Shown: positions 1 to 9,574 of the stretch, one piece after another | Layout: each line of letters begins with the position of its first letter | Position numbering within the stretch: the first letter of the stretch is position 1 | Assembly (NCBI GenBank): GCA_012837935.1 | Contig: DUQG01000007.1 | Span: 26,240 to 90,239, forward strand | Direction: 5' to 3' | From: Bacteroidales bacterium | GTDB taxonomy: Bacteria; Bacteroidota; Bacteroidia; Bacteroidales; Paludibacteraceae | DNA length: 64,000 nucleotides | Notes under the pieces: model-generated | Databases searched by the model: none | The model's input: the letters and a program-made list of their open reading frames with translations, nothing else | Told to the model about the DNA's origin: nothing | Position numbers and translations under genes: made by a program

Positions 1-20
1 ACAGTATGGATGTTTTTTTG

Positions 21-28
21 TAAATTTG
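21..28 (+). promoter_or_regulatory. -7 box (TAAATTTG) of the first secreted protein gene
   Basis: TAAATTTG fits the Bacteroidota -7 consensus TAnnTTTG and lies 45 bases before the ATG. The -33 element would fall at or beyond the window edge, so only half of the promoter can be judged. Confidence 0.55.
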
Positions 29-73
29 TCTTTTAATTATATAAACTATTATTAAACTTAAAATTTTTTTATT

Positions 74-2488
74 ATGAAGAAAAAATTACTATTAATCGTA
101 GCGGTTGTTTTTGGTCTGACTGCTATGTATGCACAGAAGCCTGTGGACATTTCAAAGAAATATTTGAAAAACTACACACAGCCTTATGAGTATGTGAACA
201 AGATTTCGCCGGAAGGTGATACAATTGTTGATCAAAATGCTGAAGATGCATTTCGTCCACTTAATGAGACTGGTGCAGCTGCATATGCTGCATCTGCTAC
301 TGTAGGTGGTGAGTCTTTCCAACTGTATCGTTTTGCTAAAATAGGTACTCCTTGGAAAACAGAAGGTGCTACTACTCAAGATGACGGTGGTCAAACCGGT
401 TGGCACGTTGACTTAAACAAAGGTAAAGCGGCTACTATTAGAGGTGCTATGACTTTGACAGTGGGATGGGACGGATTTGCTCCTGCTATTGACAACGCTA
501 AAGTTTTCCAAACAGTAACACTTCCTGCCGGAAAGTATTCCTTTAATGCGCATTATGGACAAGACGTGGGTGGTGGAAAATACTCGTTCTTGGTAGCTAA
601 TTTAGGTGAAACTATTCCTGATACAACTGATGTAGCTAATGCTTTGGCACATAAACGTATATTAATAAGTACTACTAATACTCCTATTACTATTGAATTT
701 GAATTGACAGAAGAGTCAGTAGTGAGTTTAGGAGTTGTTGCAAGTTTCCCTGATGCAAGTAGAGCTTGTTTGGCGCTTGGTGATTTAAGATTAGGTGGTT
801 TCGTTGACGGAACTAACTATACTGAGCTTAAAAAATTGGTAGCTGCAGCTAATCGTATGCAAGAAGCAAGCTATCCGCTTGGAGTTACCGGTGGTAAATA
901 CTCACCTGAAAAATGGGAAGCTTTCGTAATTGCACGTGCAGAGGCTGATACCATTGTACGTCATGAGAATACGGCAGATCCTTTAGAAGAGGGTTTTGTT
1001 GATAATCATACACAAGCAGAAGTAGATGCTGCTTTAGCTGCTCTTCAAACAGCTATTGACGAACTAAATGCTTCATTTATTATTCCATTTAAAGTAAGTA
1101 CCGAAGGTGATGAGAGATACTACTTGATTCATGACCGCCATAACACTAGACACTATATGATGGTGGCGGAAGCTGAATATGCCGGTGAGTATAAATGGCG
1201 TCTAGAATATACAAGTGGAGAGGTTGATAAAGAAGACCCAAAAAATCAGTTTAAGTTTGTAAAAAATCCGGATGGAGAAGGTTACTTTATTGTTTCTCGT
1301 GACTTGAATGTTCCTATGTCAGTAGGTACAGAAGTAGCTAACTTCTTGATGTTTGACACTGATACACCGGGAGAGCCTTTCAATATTAAAGCTGCTGTAG
1401 GTGGGTACCAAGATTATTATCGTCTATATCGTGTAAGCAATAAGGCAGAACTTAACTCGTTTGGTAACTTTGCAAACGGTTATATAGGTTTCTGGACAAC
1501 TACAGGAGAAGATGCTGGTAGTGATTTCTGTTTTGAAAGAGTATATAAAGAGGGTGAAATCAATATGTCTGCTCTTCTGAATGAGTATAACAAAGTATTT
1601 GGTGTTACTTCAGAGCAATTCCCTATTGGAACAGGTGCGGGAGAATTCCCACAAGACAAATGGGATGCGTTTGTTGCGGAAAGAGCTGCTGCTAAAGCGA
1701 TACTTGATACGGAAGATACACCGGAAGCACCGAAAGAGCAAGCAATTGTAGATGCACAGGTAGAAGCCTTACAAATTGCTTTTGCTAACTTAGTAGCTTC
1801 CATGAATCCACCTATGGTATTTAGTACAGATGCAGAAGAGGTTTGGTACTTCTTACACGATAAGCGTGCAGATAAATTCTTCTGGAGATACGACATATTT
1901 GAAGGTGCTGTGAAGATTGTAAAAGAAGCAGAAGCTGTTTTGACAGGCGAAGAAGGTGAAGATTATCAGTTTAAGTTTGTAAAACCGGCAGATGCTGTTG
2001 GAAATGAGTTCTTTATCTATGCTAAAGCTGCACCGGAATTCCCACTAACTTATATTGTAGAATCTGATAAAACTATTATCTTCGCAGGATTTGATGAAGA
2101 TGCAGATACTGTTCGTTTCGTAGCTGGTAAAACACCGGCATATGATGCTGAGTACTTTACGCTTGCAGTTTCAGGTAAACCAAGATTGCAATTGAACAGC
2201 CACCGTGGATTCGAAATCGTTTCAACATACTATCCGGGTAATGCTGATGATGCCGGTAACGACTGGAGATTTATCCGCGCAGATGGATCAAGTGTGAAAA
2301 ATGCTACTGTTGAAGATTTAGGTATTATCGTACGTAATCGTAAAGTTCTTTCTACTGATGCCAATGCTGTAATCAGTGTGTTTAACTTAAGCGGTCAAAA
2401 ACTGAATGCTGCACTTGAACTTGTGCCGGGAGTGTACATTGTTACCGTGAAAGGCAAAGCAGGCGCTGCTAAGGTTATTGTTCGATAG
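74..2488 (+). CDS. Large secreted modular protein with T9SS sorting tail
   Basis: An 804-residue exported protein of unknown function. Residues 1-20 form a signal peptide, with cleavage probably after AMYA. Residues about 60-240 look like a beta-sandwich (runs such as VFQTVTLPAGKYSFNAHYG) of a type common in Bacteroidales surface proteins. Two copies of a two-part unit follow: a FIVAR-like helical segment (about 250-335 and 505-585) and a ricin/lectin-like beta segment beginning with YYLIHDR or WYFLHDK (about 336-500 and 590-745). The last 50 residues (VFNLSGQKLN, PGVYIVTVKG, KVIVR) are a type A T9SS C-terminal domain, so the protein is probably placed on the cell surface. No catalytic motif was recognised. 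The same kind of modules occurs in the next gene, and the two genes end in the same terminator sequence, so they are probably related partners. A glycan-binding or adhesive role is inference. Confidence 0.8.
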   Translation: MKKKLLLIVAVVFGLTAMYAQKPVDISKKYLKNYTQPYEYVNKISPEGDTIVDQNAEDAFRPLNETGAAAYAASATVGGESFQLYRFAKIGTPWKTEGATTQDDGGQTGWHVDLNKGKAATIRGAMTLTVGWDGFAPAIDNAKVFQTVTLPAGKYSFNAHYGQDVGGGKYSFLVANLGETIPDTTDVANALAHKRILISTTNTPITIEFELTEESVVSLGVVASFPDASRACLALGDLRLGGFVDGTNYTELKKLVAAANRMQEASYPLGVTGGKYSPEKWEAFVIARAEADTIVRHENTADPLEEGFVDNHTQAEVDAALAALQTAIDELNASFIIPFKVSTEGDERYYLIHDRHNTRHYMMVAEAEYAGEYKWRLEYTSGEVDKEDPKNQFKFVKNPDGEGYFIVSRDLNVPMSVGTEVANFLMFDTDTPGEPFNIKAAVGGYQDYYRLYRVSNKAELNSFGNFANGYIGFWTTTGEDAGSDFCFERVYKEGEINMSALLNEYNKVFGVTSEQFPIGTGAGEFPQDKWDAFVAERAAAKAILDTEDTPEAPKEQAIVDAQVEALQIAFANLVASMNPPMVFSTDAEEVWYFLHDKRADKFFWRYDIFEGAVKIVKEAEAVLTGEEGEDYQFKFVKPADAVGNEFFIYAKAAPEFPLTYIVESDKTIIFAGFDEDADTVRFVAGKTPAYDAEYFTLAVSGKPRLQLNSHRGFEIVSTYYPGNADDAGNDWRFIRADGSSVKNATVEDLGIIVRNRKVLSTDANAVISVFNLSGQKLNAALELVPGVYIVTVKGKAGAAKVIVR

Positions 2489-2507
2489 AATAATTTAGAT
2501 AGTTGAT

Positions 2508-2540
2508 AAAAAAGAGCATCCGAAAGGGTGCTCTTTTTTT
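2508..2540 (+). terminator. Rho-independent terminator
   Basis: The hairpin GAGCATCC-GAAA-GGGTGCTC has an 8-bp stem and a tetraloop and is followed by seven T. It lies 19 bases after the stop codon of the preceding gene. The same hairpin recurs after the gene ending at 9355. Confidence 0.9.
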
Positions 2541-2625
2541 GTACATTAGTCGGGTACTACGTACCTTAACAACAAGTTGCATAGGAGCGTATCCTTTGTA
2601 GTTGTCGTGGATTGCAAGAATATAA

Positions 2626-2846
2626 GGACATTGCCGTTTCTCCCGATATCTATCGAGGACGGCATTGTCCGTAATTTATTATACACAATGCGGTTGCAAA
2701 AACCGCATTGTGCCTTGTGATCCTATAATTTTTGCCCGTAGGGCATCTATATCAATAGAATGAAATTTATCAGTCAATTATTTTCCCGTAGGGAATATAT
2801 CCCCTACGGGGAATATTGGTATTCTTGGATGCGTTTCTATTGATAT
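2626..2846. repeat. Cluster of palindromic repeats in a gene-free stretch
   Basis: The stretch 2541-3055 has no convincing gene. It holds a series of hairpins: 2626-2637 with 2659-2670 (12 bp, one mismatch); 2685-2695 with 2701-2711 (11 bp, perfect); TGCCC-GTA-GGGCA at 2732-2744; TTCCC-GTA-GGGAA at 2783-2795; and CCCC-TAC-GGGG at 2801-2811. The last three share a CCCGTAGGG core and are enclosed by a 12-bp inverted repeat (ATATCAATAGAA at 2748-2759, its complement at 2835-2846), which gives a MITE-like or REP-like look. No transposase is nearby. Confidence 0.6.
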
Positions 2847-3055
2847 TAATTTTCTACGGAAAATTAAATAAAAGACAATCAGCTAATCACTTTAATCTAA
2901 AATTCATTGTGGTATGTTACTACAATATATTTGAAACTATGCAAGCTAAAGGGGAACTCCGACTTTTATTCGGACAACAATTGGCAGTTTCTTTAGTTGT
3001 TTAATAATGAAGAAGGTAAAAGAAAAAGATTTTAATAGTTTAACAGAAAAAGGCA

Positions 3056-3084
3056 TTGAATTTTAAAATATTATTGTATATTTG
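3056..3084 (+). promoter_or_regulatory. Bacteroidota-type promoter (TTG-N18-TATATTTG)
   Basis: TTG at 3056-3058 and TATATTTG at 3077-3084 are 18 bases apart, which fits the Bacteroidota -33/-7 pattern. Because the promoter occupies this stretch, the in-frame TTG at 3056 is not the start codon. The ATG at 3125 is. Confidence 0.65.
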
Positions 3085-3124
3085 TCAAATCATTATTAAT
3101 TTTTTTTATTTAAATTTAATTATC

Positions 3125-6100
3125 ATGAGAAAAACCAACAAATTATGGCTAAGCCTATTTTTAATACTTGGGTTTAGCTTGCAAATGATGGCACAGACGC
3201 ATGGTACTGCTGCCAAACCGTTGGTATCAACTGCTGAAAACCCAATATATTATTATATTGAATCGGCAGGTGGTGCTTATGCGGGAAATGTAATACTGCC
3301 AGGTGATGCAGTAGGAGAAAAATTAAAGCACGATGCTTTAACTGAAGACAACAAGGAGAGTGCCAAGTGGCAAATTGTTCTTGAAGATGGTGTGCCAAAG
3401 CTTAAAAATGCCCAAACCGGCAAATATATGAGTGCAAGCCACACGTATGCTGACACAGGGGAACGTTTTGATGTGAGAATTTACACAGATCAAAACTATT
3501 ATAGAATTTACAATTTTGGATTTACCCCTACAATTGCCTATAATAATAATCTGTTAGATAGGCAAGGAACACTAATTCCTGAAATGCAATGGTACTTTGT
3601 AGTTGAACCGGGAAGTGTAGCGAATTATAACGATGGAAAAGGTAATTACTACACTTTATATGGTAGAAACGAACATACCGGAAGAAAATTAAACTCCATT
3701 ACTTTTAAAGTTAACGATCAGCTTTTGAAAACTGTAAATATAGGTCAAACTTATTCAGGAGGAGCTTGTTATTTTGACAAAACAGCTGAAGTTGTTGAAG
3801 TAAAACCCGGCGATGCTTTATCGATAAGCTTTAACTGGACCGGAGCTTGGATGCATAACTTTGCATATGTGGATTGGGATAAGAGCATAAGTTTTGAAAA
3901 TGAAGAGCGCTTAGGACATAATTCACTTGGACAAGATGGTGAAATGCAAAAACCAATTGTCTATACAGTTCCTACAGAACAAGCTCTTGGTGAATATAGA
4001 TTAAGAGCAATGGTGGATTGGGATGGTGCCGGTTATAGTACGCCTAATCATGTGAACGGAAAGGATTTCTATGGTGGGGGCTCAGTAACAGATTTTACTC
4101 TACGTGTAACTAATACACCAAAACCACTTCCGCCTACACTACCGTTTGGTGCTAATACTGTTATAGTTAAAGGGGATGTTATTACCTTAACTCCTCCAGA
4201 GGGAGCTACGGTAAAATATACTACGGACGATACAGACCCGGCTACTTCTGCTACAGCTATAGAAGGAGCTACTATAACTGTATCTGACAATATGAAGCTA
4301 AGAGCTATTGCCGTAAAAGACGATGTTAATAGTGAAGAATTAGTAAGAGAGCTTAAAATCATTGACATAACTTTAGGTAATGAGTATTATGTTGTATTCC
4401 AACGTTACGATGGAACATTAGCTTTGGAAGATATGGGAGACGGAGTTCCTATGACTACTCAGACTTTGGAGCTCGGAAAAGCAGAGCAACGCTGGATAGT
4501 TTCAAAAGGCGCTTCCGGAGCTCTTTATAAGTTAACTTCTCTTGCCGGAAATATTGTTTACTGGGGAGGAGGTAAATTTACCGTATCAGCAACTCCTGCA
4601 GAGGATGCTGAAGTGGATCTACGCTTTTTAGTAACGACTAGTGAAGATGGATACACCGGCTATGAAATTCAGCGTAAAGCTTCTACCAATATGGCTATGA
4701 ACCCTATTGGTGGCTCGAAAGTAGGTAAAGAAATCGGTGAATGGTATCTCCGCGATGGTGGAAACGTGGTTAGATTTTTGTCCACAAAAGGATTGTTGCT
4801 TACAGAGATAGAAAAAGCACAAGCATTGCATGATAACGTACCGGTAGGTAATGAATTCGGTCAATATCCGGCTAATGCGAAAACTGACTTGCAAACAGCT
4901 ATTGATGCTGCACAAGTAGAATATGACAAGCCTACCTCAGACGGAGATTTAGAGGCTATTACTGCTATACAATCAGCAGTGAATACCTTTAAAACTACAA
5001 TTAATGTAGATAAAAACACCTTAATCGGTGCTGACAGAAAATACAAATGGTACACTATCCGCAGTACCTCTACTCATGGGTATGTGAAAGATAAGGTAAT
5101 TTCATCTACAGGTAGAGAGGAAGGTAACAAATTCACTTTCGAAAGCAAGTCAGATCCGGTAGAGGATGCACAGCTATTCCGTTTTGAGTTGGATGGTGAT
5201 AAAGTGAAGTTGATTAATAAAGCAAACGGTAAATATATGGCTAAAAATGGAGCCATAGCTGCTGAAGGTGCTTTATTTGACTTGAATGTCTTAACTGACG
5301 GGTATTCATTTAATATCCAACCGGAAGGTGTTGACGCAATTCACGCTCAGCAACACAATGCTTTGATTGTAAACTGGCCGGGTGTTGCAGGTTCAGCATC
5401 AGCATGGGTATTTGACTTTGCATTTGAAGAAATAATTGGGCTTGGTAAACCTATAGTATCTACAGCAGAAAAGCCTGTATATTATTATATTGAATCGGCA
5501 TCTGATGGTTCTGTAGTCTTAAAAGCCGGAGAACGAAACTACTATTTAGGACATCTGGTTTATGCACCGAGTGGCGACGATAATGTGCAGCTTAAACACG
5601 ACATAATGGACATGATTCCAAGTGTTGATAATGCTCTTTGGCAATTGGTTTCTGTGGATGGAGTAACAAAACTTCAAAATAAAGGAACAGGTCTATTTAT
5701 GGATGAAGCAAGATTTGGAAGAGTAACTACCACTTCAAGCTTTACTGCGGTACCACTCAATGAACCTGCAACTCAATATGCCTTAAAAAACTCCAATCAA
5801 AAAAGTCCGGCTGTTGCATGGTACACAGAAGCAAGAGGTTTTTATTTAGACAGATGGGGTTCTTCAGCTCCTAACAGTCAAGTGGCATGGTTCTTCTTTG
5901 TAGAGCCCGAAAGTAAGGCAAATTATGATGAACTTTTAGTGGCTGCTGTTCAGGCAGATTTGTTGGCTAAGATAGAAAGCACGCAAGCAATTTTGGATAA
6001 GACATCTGAGGGTGAAGCTCCCGGACAGTTTACAACTGCTTCTCGTGAAGCTTTACAGGCTGTGATAGATGCAGCACAACTAGTTCATGACGATGAAGCT

Positions 6101-9100
6101 GCTACTATGTATCAATATAATAAAGAAATAGGAAAACTGAACGAGGCATCAAACGTTTATTTGCAAAGTGGTGTAAAACCAGTAATAAGCAATGATGAAA
6201 CAACAAAATGGTATTTCATACAAGGCACACGTCCTGCAAATACCTATTTGACCAGTACAGGTGAAGGTGCAGCTATTTTAAGCAAAACCGTTATTCCGGA
6301 TGATACTCAATTGTGGAAATTTGTTGAGAATACAAACGGTACAGCCAATGGCTTGGCTATAGTTAACAAAGCAACCGGTGAATATCTGGATGCAAATGCA
6401 ACTAATGCTGTTAATTCGGTAGCTACTATGCCGGAAAATAATCTGCAACTGAAAATGAGCGATATTTTCACGAATAAAGTGGCTCGTTTCTGGATTGAAC
6501 ATGCTGAAGGCTCGACACCGGCGTTCAGACTTCACGCAGGACAGACAAGTGTACTTAACTGGACAGGAAATGCTTATGACAATAGTAGTTGGCTGATTAT
6601 GGAATATACTGCAGCATTAAAAGACTTCTTGCTTGCATCACTAAATAAAGCTAATGCTGTACTTGGCACTGTTTCGGAAGGTGTTGTTTATACGGATGAG
6701 AATAAAGCAGACTTTACATTAAAAGTAGAGGCAGCACAAGTTGTATATGACAATCCGGAGGCAACAGATGCGGAACTGATTAGTGCAAAAGCTACATTGG
6801 ATGAAGCATTTACTGTATATAAAGAAACCGCAGTAGTTAATCCTGAGTTGCTGGTATCAGAAAAAGCACGAAACCATAGATGGTACTGGATACGTAGTAC
6901 TTCTACCCATGCTTATGCAGCAGATAAAGTAATTTCTGCAGGAACAAGAGCAATTGGTGAAAGATTTACTTTTGAAGCGAAAGCAGAAAAACCGAAAGAT
7001 GAGCAATTATTTAGAATTGAGCTTACCGAAGACAAGACGAAGATTAAAAACTTGATAAATAAAGCCGGTGATACCTATATGGCGGCAAACGGTACAATTT
7101 CTGAAACAGAAGTGGCAGATAATGACTTTACACTTGAGTTGCTGAGTGATGGTGTTTCATTGAGGATTAAACCAACTTCATTAAATGAGCTCCATGCTCA
7201 AGAAGCCAATACTCATATTGTAAACTGGGCGGGTGATGCAGGTTCAGCTTCAGCTTGGAGTTTTGACTTCGCATTTGAAGAAATAGTTGGGCTTGCTAGA
7301 CCTATAGTATCTACAGAAGAAAAGCCTGTATATTATTATATTGAATCGGCATCTGATGGTTCCGTAGTCTTAAAAGCCGGAGAACCAAACAACTATTTAG
7401 GACATCTGATTTATGCACCAAGTGGCGATGATAACGTACAGCTTAAACACGACTTGATGGAAACCATTCTTGATGCTTCAATAAGTGTTGATAATGCTCT
7501 TTGGCAATTGGTTTCTGTGGATGGAGTAACAAAACTTCAAAATAAAGGAACAGGTCTATTTATGGACGAAGCAAGATTTGGAAGAGTAACCACCACTTCA
7601 AGCTTTATTCCTGTACCACTTAATGACCCCGTAACCCAATATGCTTTAAGAAACTCCAATCAAAAAAGTCCGGCTGTTGCATGGTACACAGAGGCAAGAG
7701 GTAACTATTTAGACAGATGGGGTTCTTCAGCTCCTAACAGTCAAGTGGCATGGTTCTTCTTTATAGAGCCCGGAAGTAAGGCAAATTATGATGAACTTTT
7801 AGTAGGTGCTATTCAGGCAGATTTGTTGGCAAAGATAGAAAGCACGCAAGCAATCTTAGACATGACATCTGAAGGTAATGTTCCCGGACAGTTTACAACT
7901 GCTTCTCGTGAAGTTTTACAAGCTGTAATAGATGTAGCACAAATAGTTTATGATGATGCTGAAGCTACTATAGATCAATACAATGAAGAAATAGAAAAAT
8001 TAAAAGAGGCTTCAAACGCTTATCTACAAAGTGGTGTAAAACCAGTAATAAGCAATGATGAAACTACAAAATGGTATTTCATACAAGGTACTCGTCCTGC
8101 AAACACCTACTTGACCAGTACAGGTGAAGGTGCAGCTATTTTAAGCAAAACTATTATTCCGGATGATACTCAATTGTGGAAATTTGTTGAGAATACAAGC
8201 GGCACTGCTAATGGCTTGGCTATGGTTAACAAAGCTACCGGTGAATATCTGGATGCAAATACAGCATACGATCAGGCAGTTAATTCGGTTGCTACTATGC
8301 CGGAGAATAATCTTCAATTGAAGATGAGCGATATTTTCACGAATAAAGTGGCTCGTTTCTGGATTGAACATGCTGAAGGCTCAACACCTGCTTTCAGACT
8401 TCACGCAGGAAATACAGCTGTACTTAACTGGACAGGTGGTGCTTATGATAACAGTAGTTGGCTGATTCTTGATTATAGTGTAGCATTGAAAGATTTCTTA
8501 CTTGAGTCACTAAATAAAGCTAATGCTGTACTAGGCACGATTTCGGAAGGTATTGTTTATACGGATGAGAATAAAGCAGACTTTACGTTGGAAGTAGAGG
8601 CAGCACAAGCTGTATATGATAATTCGGCAGCGACAGATGAAGAACTGATTAGTGCAAAAGCTGCATTGGATGAAGCATTTGCTGCATATAAAGAAACTGC
8701 GGTAGTTAATCCTGAGTTGTTAGTATCAACTGATCCAAGCGTTCTTAGATGGTACTGGATACGTAGTACTTCTACTCATGCTTATGCAACAGATAAAGTA
8801 ATTTCTGCAGGCACAAGAGCTGTTGGTGAAAGATTTACTTTTGAAGCGAAAACAGAAGAGCCGACAGATGAACAACTATTTAGAGTTGAACTTACAGAAG
8901 ACAAGACGAAGATTAAAAACTTGATAAATAAAGCAGGTGATACCTATATGGCGGCAAACGGTACAATTTCTGAAACAGAAATTGCTGACAATGACTTTAC
9001 ACTTGAGTTGTTGAGTGATGGTGTTTCATTGAGGATTAAACCGGCAACTGCAAATGATATCCATGCTCAAGAAGCCAATACCCATATTGTAAACTGGAAA

Positions 9101-9355
9101 GGCGATGCAGGTTCGGCTTCAGCTTGGAGTTTTGACTTCGCACTTGAAACAACTAAAGTAATAGATTCAACAAAAGAGTTGTTTGATAACAGCTATGTAA
9201 TCAGATTGAATAATGGTATTATCACTGTTGATGGTGTAACCGAGTTTGAAGTTTACAGCATTACAGGACAGAGAGTGAACGAAAAAGCAACATTAACAAG
9301 TGGTATTTACATTGTAAAAGTAAAAGAATTCACTCAAAAAATTATTGTAAAATAG
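3125..9355 (+). CDS. Giant secreted repeat protein with T9SS sorting tail
   Basis: A 2,076-residue exported protein. I chose the ATG at 3125 because it opens directly into a signal peptide (MRKTNKLW, hydrophobic core, MMA-QT) and because the promoter lies in the upstream extension of the frame. The order of modules is: a YYYIES lectin-like unit (about 30-160); a GEVED-like unit with GAWMHNFAYVDWD (about 190-340); a chitobiase-type Ig unit with YTTDDTDP (about 345-415); a second lectin-like unit with DMGDG (about 420-550); a FIVAR-like helical unit; and a WYTIRSTSTH unit (about 640-770). Two near-identical 617-residue blocks follow (about 772-1388 and 1389-2005), then a T9SS C-terminal domain (EVYSITGQRV, SGIYIVKVKE). 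No catalytic residues were recognised. Cell-surface glycan binding is the best inference, since the fucosidase that follows shares three of these modules. Confidence 0.82.
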   Translation: MRKTNKLWLSLFLILGFSLQMMAQTHGTAAKPLVSTAENPIYYYIESAGGAYAGNVILPGDAVGEKLKHDALTEDNKESAKWQIVLEDGVPKLKNAQTGKYMSASHTYADTGERFDVRIYTDQNYYRIYNFGFTPTIAYNNNLLDRQGTLIPEMQWYFVVEPGSVANYNDGKGNYYTLYGRNEHTGRKLNSITFKVNDQLLKTVNIGQTYSGGACYFDKTAEVVEVKPGDALSISFNWTGAWMHNFAYVDWDKSISFENEERLGHNSLGQDGEMQKPIVYTVPTEQALGEYRLRAMVDWDGAGYSTPNHVNGKDFYGGGSVTDFTLRVTNTPKPLPPTLPFGANTVIVKGDVITLTPPEGATVKYTTDDTDPATSATAIEGATITVSDNMKLRAIAVKDDVNSEELVRELKIIDITLGNEYYVVFQRYDGTLALEDMGDGVPMTTQTLELGKAEQRWIVSKGASGALYKLTSLAGNIVYWGGGKFTVSATPAEDAEVDLRFLVTTSEDGYTGYEIQRKASTNMAMNPIGGSKVGKEIGEWYLRDGGNVVRFLSTKGLLLTEIEKAQALHDNVPVGNEFGQYPANAKTDLQTAIDAAQVEYDKPTSDGDLEAITAIQSAVNTFKTTINVDKNTLIGADRKYKWYTIRSTSTHGYVKDKVISSTGREEGNKFTFESKSDPVEDAQLFRFELDGDKVKLINKANGKYMAKNGAIAAEGALFDLNVLTDGYSFNIQPEGVDAIHAQQHNALIVNWPGVAGSASAWVFDFAFEEIIGLGKPIVSTAEKPVYYYIESASDGSVVLKAGERNYYLGHLVYAPSGDDNVQLKHDIMDMIPSVDNALWQLVSVDGVTKLQNKGTGLFMDEARFGRVTTTSSFTAVPLNEPATQYALKNSNQKSPAVAWYTEARGFYLDRWGSSAPNSQVAWFFFVEPESKANYDELLVAAVQADLLAKIESTQAILDKTSEGEAPGQFTTASREALQAVIDAAQLVHDDEAATMYQYNKEIGKLNEASNVYLQSGVKPVISNDETTKWYFIQGTRPANTYLTSTGEGAAILSKTVIPDDTQLWKFVENTNGTANGLAIVNKATGEYLDANATNAVNSVATMPENNLQLKMSDIFTNKVARFWIEHAEGSTPAFRLHAGQTSVLNWTGNAYDNSSWLIMEYTAALKDFLLASLNKANAVLGTVSEGVVYTDENKADFTLKVEAAQVVYDNPEATDAELISAKATLDEAFTVYKETAVVNPELLVSEKARNHRWYWIRSTSTHAYAADKVISAGTRAIGERFTFEAKAEKPKDEQLFRIELTEDKTKIKNLINKAGDTYMAANGTISETEVADNDFTLELLSDGVSLRIKPTSLNELHAQEANTHIVNWAGDAGSASAWSFDFAFEEIVGLARPIVSTEEKPVYYYIESASDGSVVLKAGEPNNYLGHLIYAPSGDDNVQLKHDLMETILDASISVDNALWQLVSVDGVTKLQNKGTGLFMDEARFGRVTTTSSFIPVPLNDPVTQYALRNSNQKSPAVAWYTEARGNYLDRWGSSAPNSQVAWFFFIEPGSKANYDELLVGAIQADLLAKIESTQAILDMTSEGNVPGQFTTASREVLQAVIDVAQIVYDDAEATIDQYNEEIEKLKEASNAYLQSGVKPVISNDETTKWYFIQGTRPANTYLTSTGEGAAILSKTIIPDDTQLWKFVENTSGTANGLAMVNKATGEYLDANTAYDQAVNSVATMPENNLQLKMSDIFTNKVARFWIEHAEGSTPAFRLHAGNTAVLNWTGGAYDNSSWLILDYSVALKDFLLESLNKANAVLGTISEGIVYTDENKADFTLEVEAAQAVYDNSAATDEELISAKAALDEAFAAYKETAVVNPELLVSTDPSVLRWYWIRSTSTHAYATDKVISAGTRAVGERFTFEAKTEEPTDEQLFRVELTEDKTKIKNLINKAGDTYMAANGTISETEIADNDFTLELLSDGVSLRIKPATANDIHAQEANTHIVNWKGDAGSASAWSFDFALETTKVIDSTKELFDNSYVIRLNNGIITVDGVTEFEVYSITGQRVNEKATLTSGIYIVKVKEFTQKIIVK
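5440..9142 (+). repeat. In-frame tandem duplication inside the giant secreted protein
   Basis: Two consecutive blocks of 1,851 bp, about 5440-7290 and 7291-9141, encode the same series of five modules: YYYIES unit, FIVAR, WYFIQGTRP unit, FIVAR, WYWIRSTSTH unit. Long stretches are nearly identical at base level. One example is the segment around 5790-5900, which matches 7641-7751 with few changes. A diverged copy of the last module lies at about 5035-5440. Confidence 0.9.
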
Positions 9356-9376
9356 TTTAGAGATAGAATAGAGGTT

Positions 9377-9407
9377 AAAAAGAGCATCCGAAAGGGTGCT
9401 CTTTTTT
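9377..9407 (+). terminator. Rho-independent terminator
   Basis: The 8-bp stem GAGCATCC/GGGTGCTC with a GAAA loop is followed by six T. The hairpin is identical to the one after the gene ending at 2488. Confidence 0.9.
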
Positions 9408-9497
9408 GTTGCCTTATCGAGGGACTGGCTCAAAGCCAGCCTCTCGGTAGCTAAACCCGATGTGTTTCTATTAGTTAAGGAATTAATTCACTGAAAA

Positions 9498-9528
9498 TTG
9501 GATAATTAAACGAAAAAGTGTATTTTTG
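9498..9528 (+). promoter_or_regulatory. Bacteroidota-type promoter (TTG-N20-TATTTTTG)
   Basis: TTG at 9498-9500 and TATTTTTG at 9521-9528 are 20 bases apart. This leaves a leader of about 40 bases before the ATG at 9575. Confidence 0.7.
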
Positions 9529-9574
9529 TAATTCTATATTTCTGAATAATCTAACAATTTAATTATTTATTTCT

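Noticed and set aside
2816..3004. 62-residue frame between the first two secreted-protein genes
   Set aside because: It begins at a non-ATG codon inside a palindromic repeat, has no recognisable domain or ribosome binding site, and its composition follows the intergenic AT-rich sequence.
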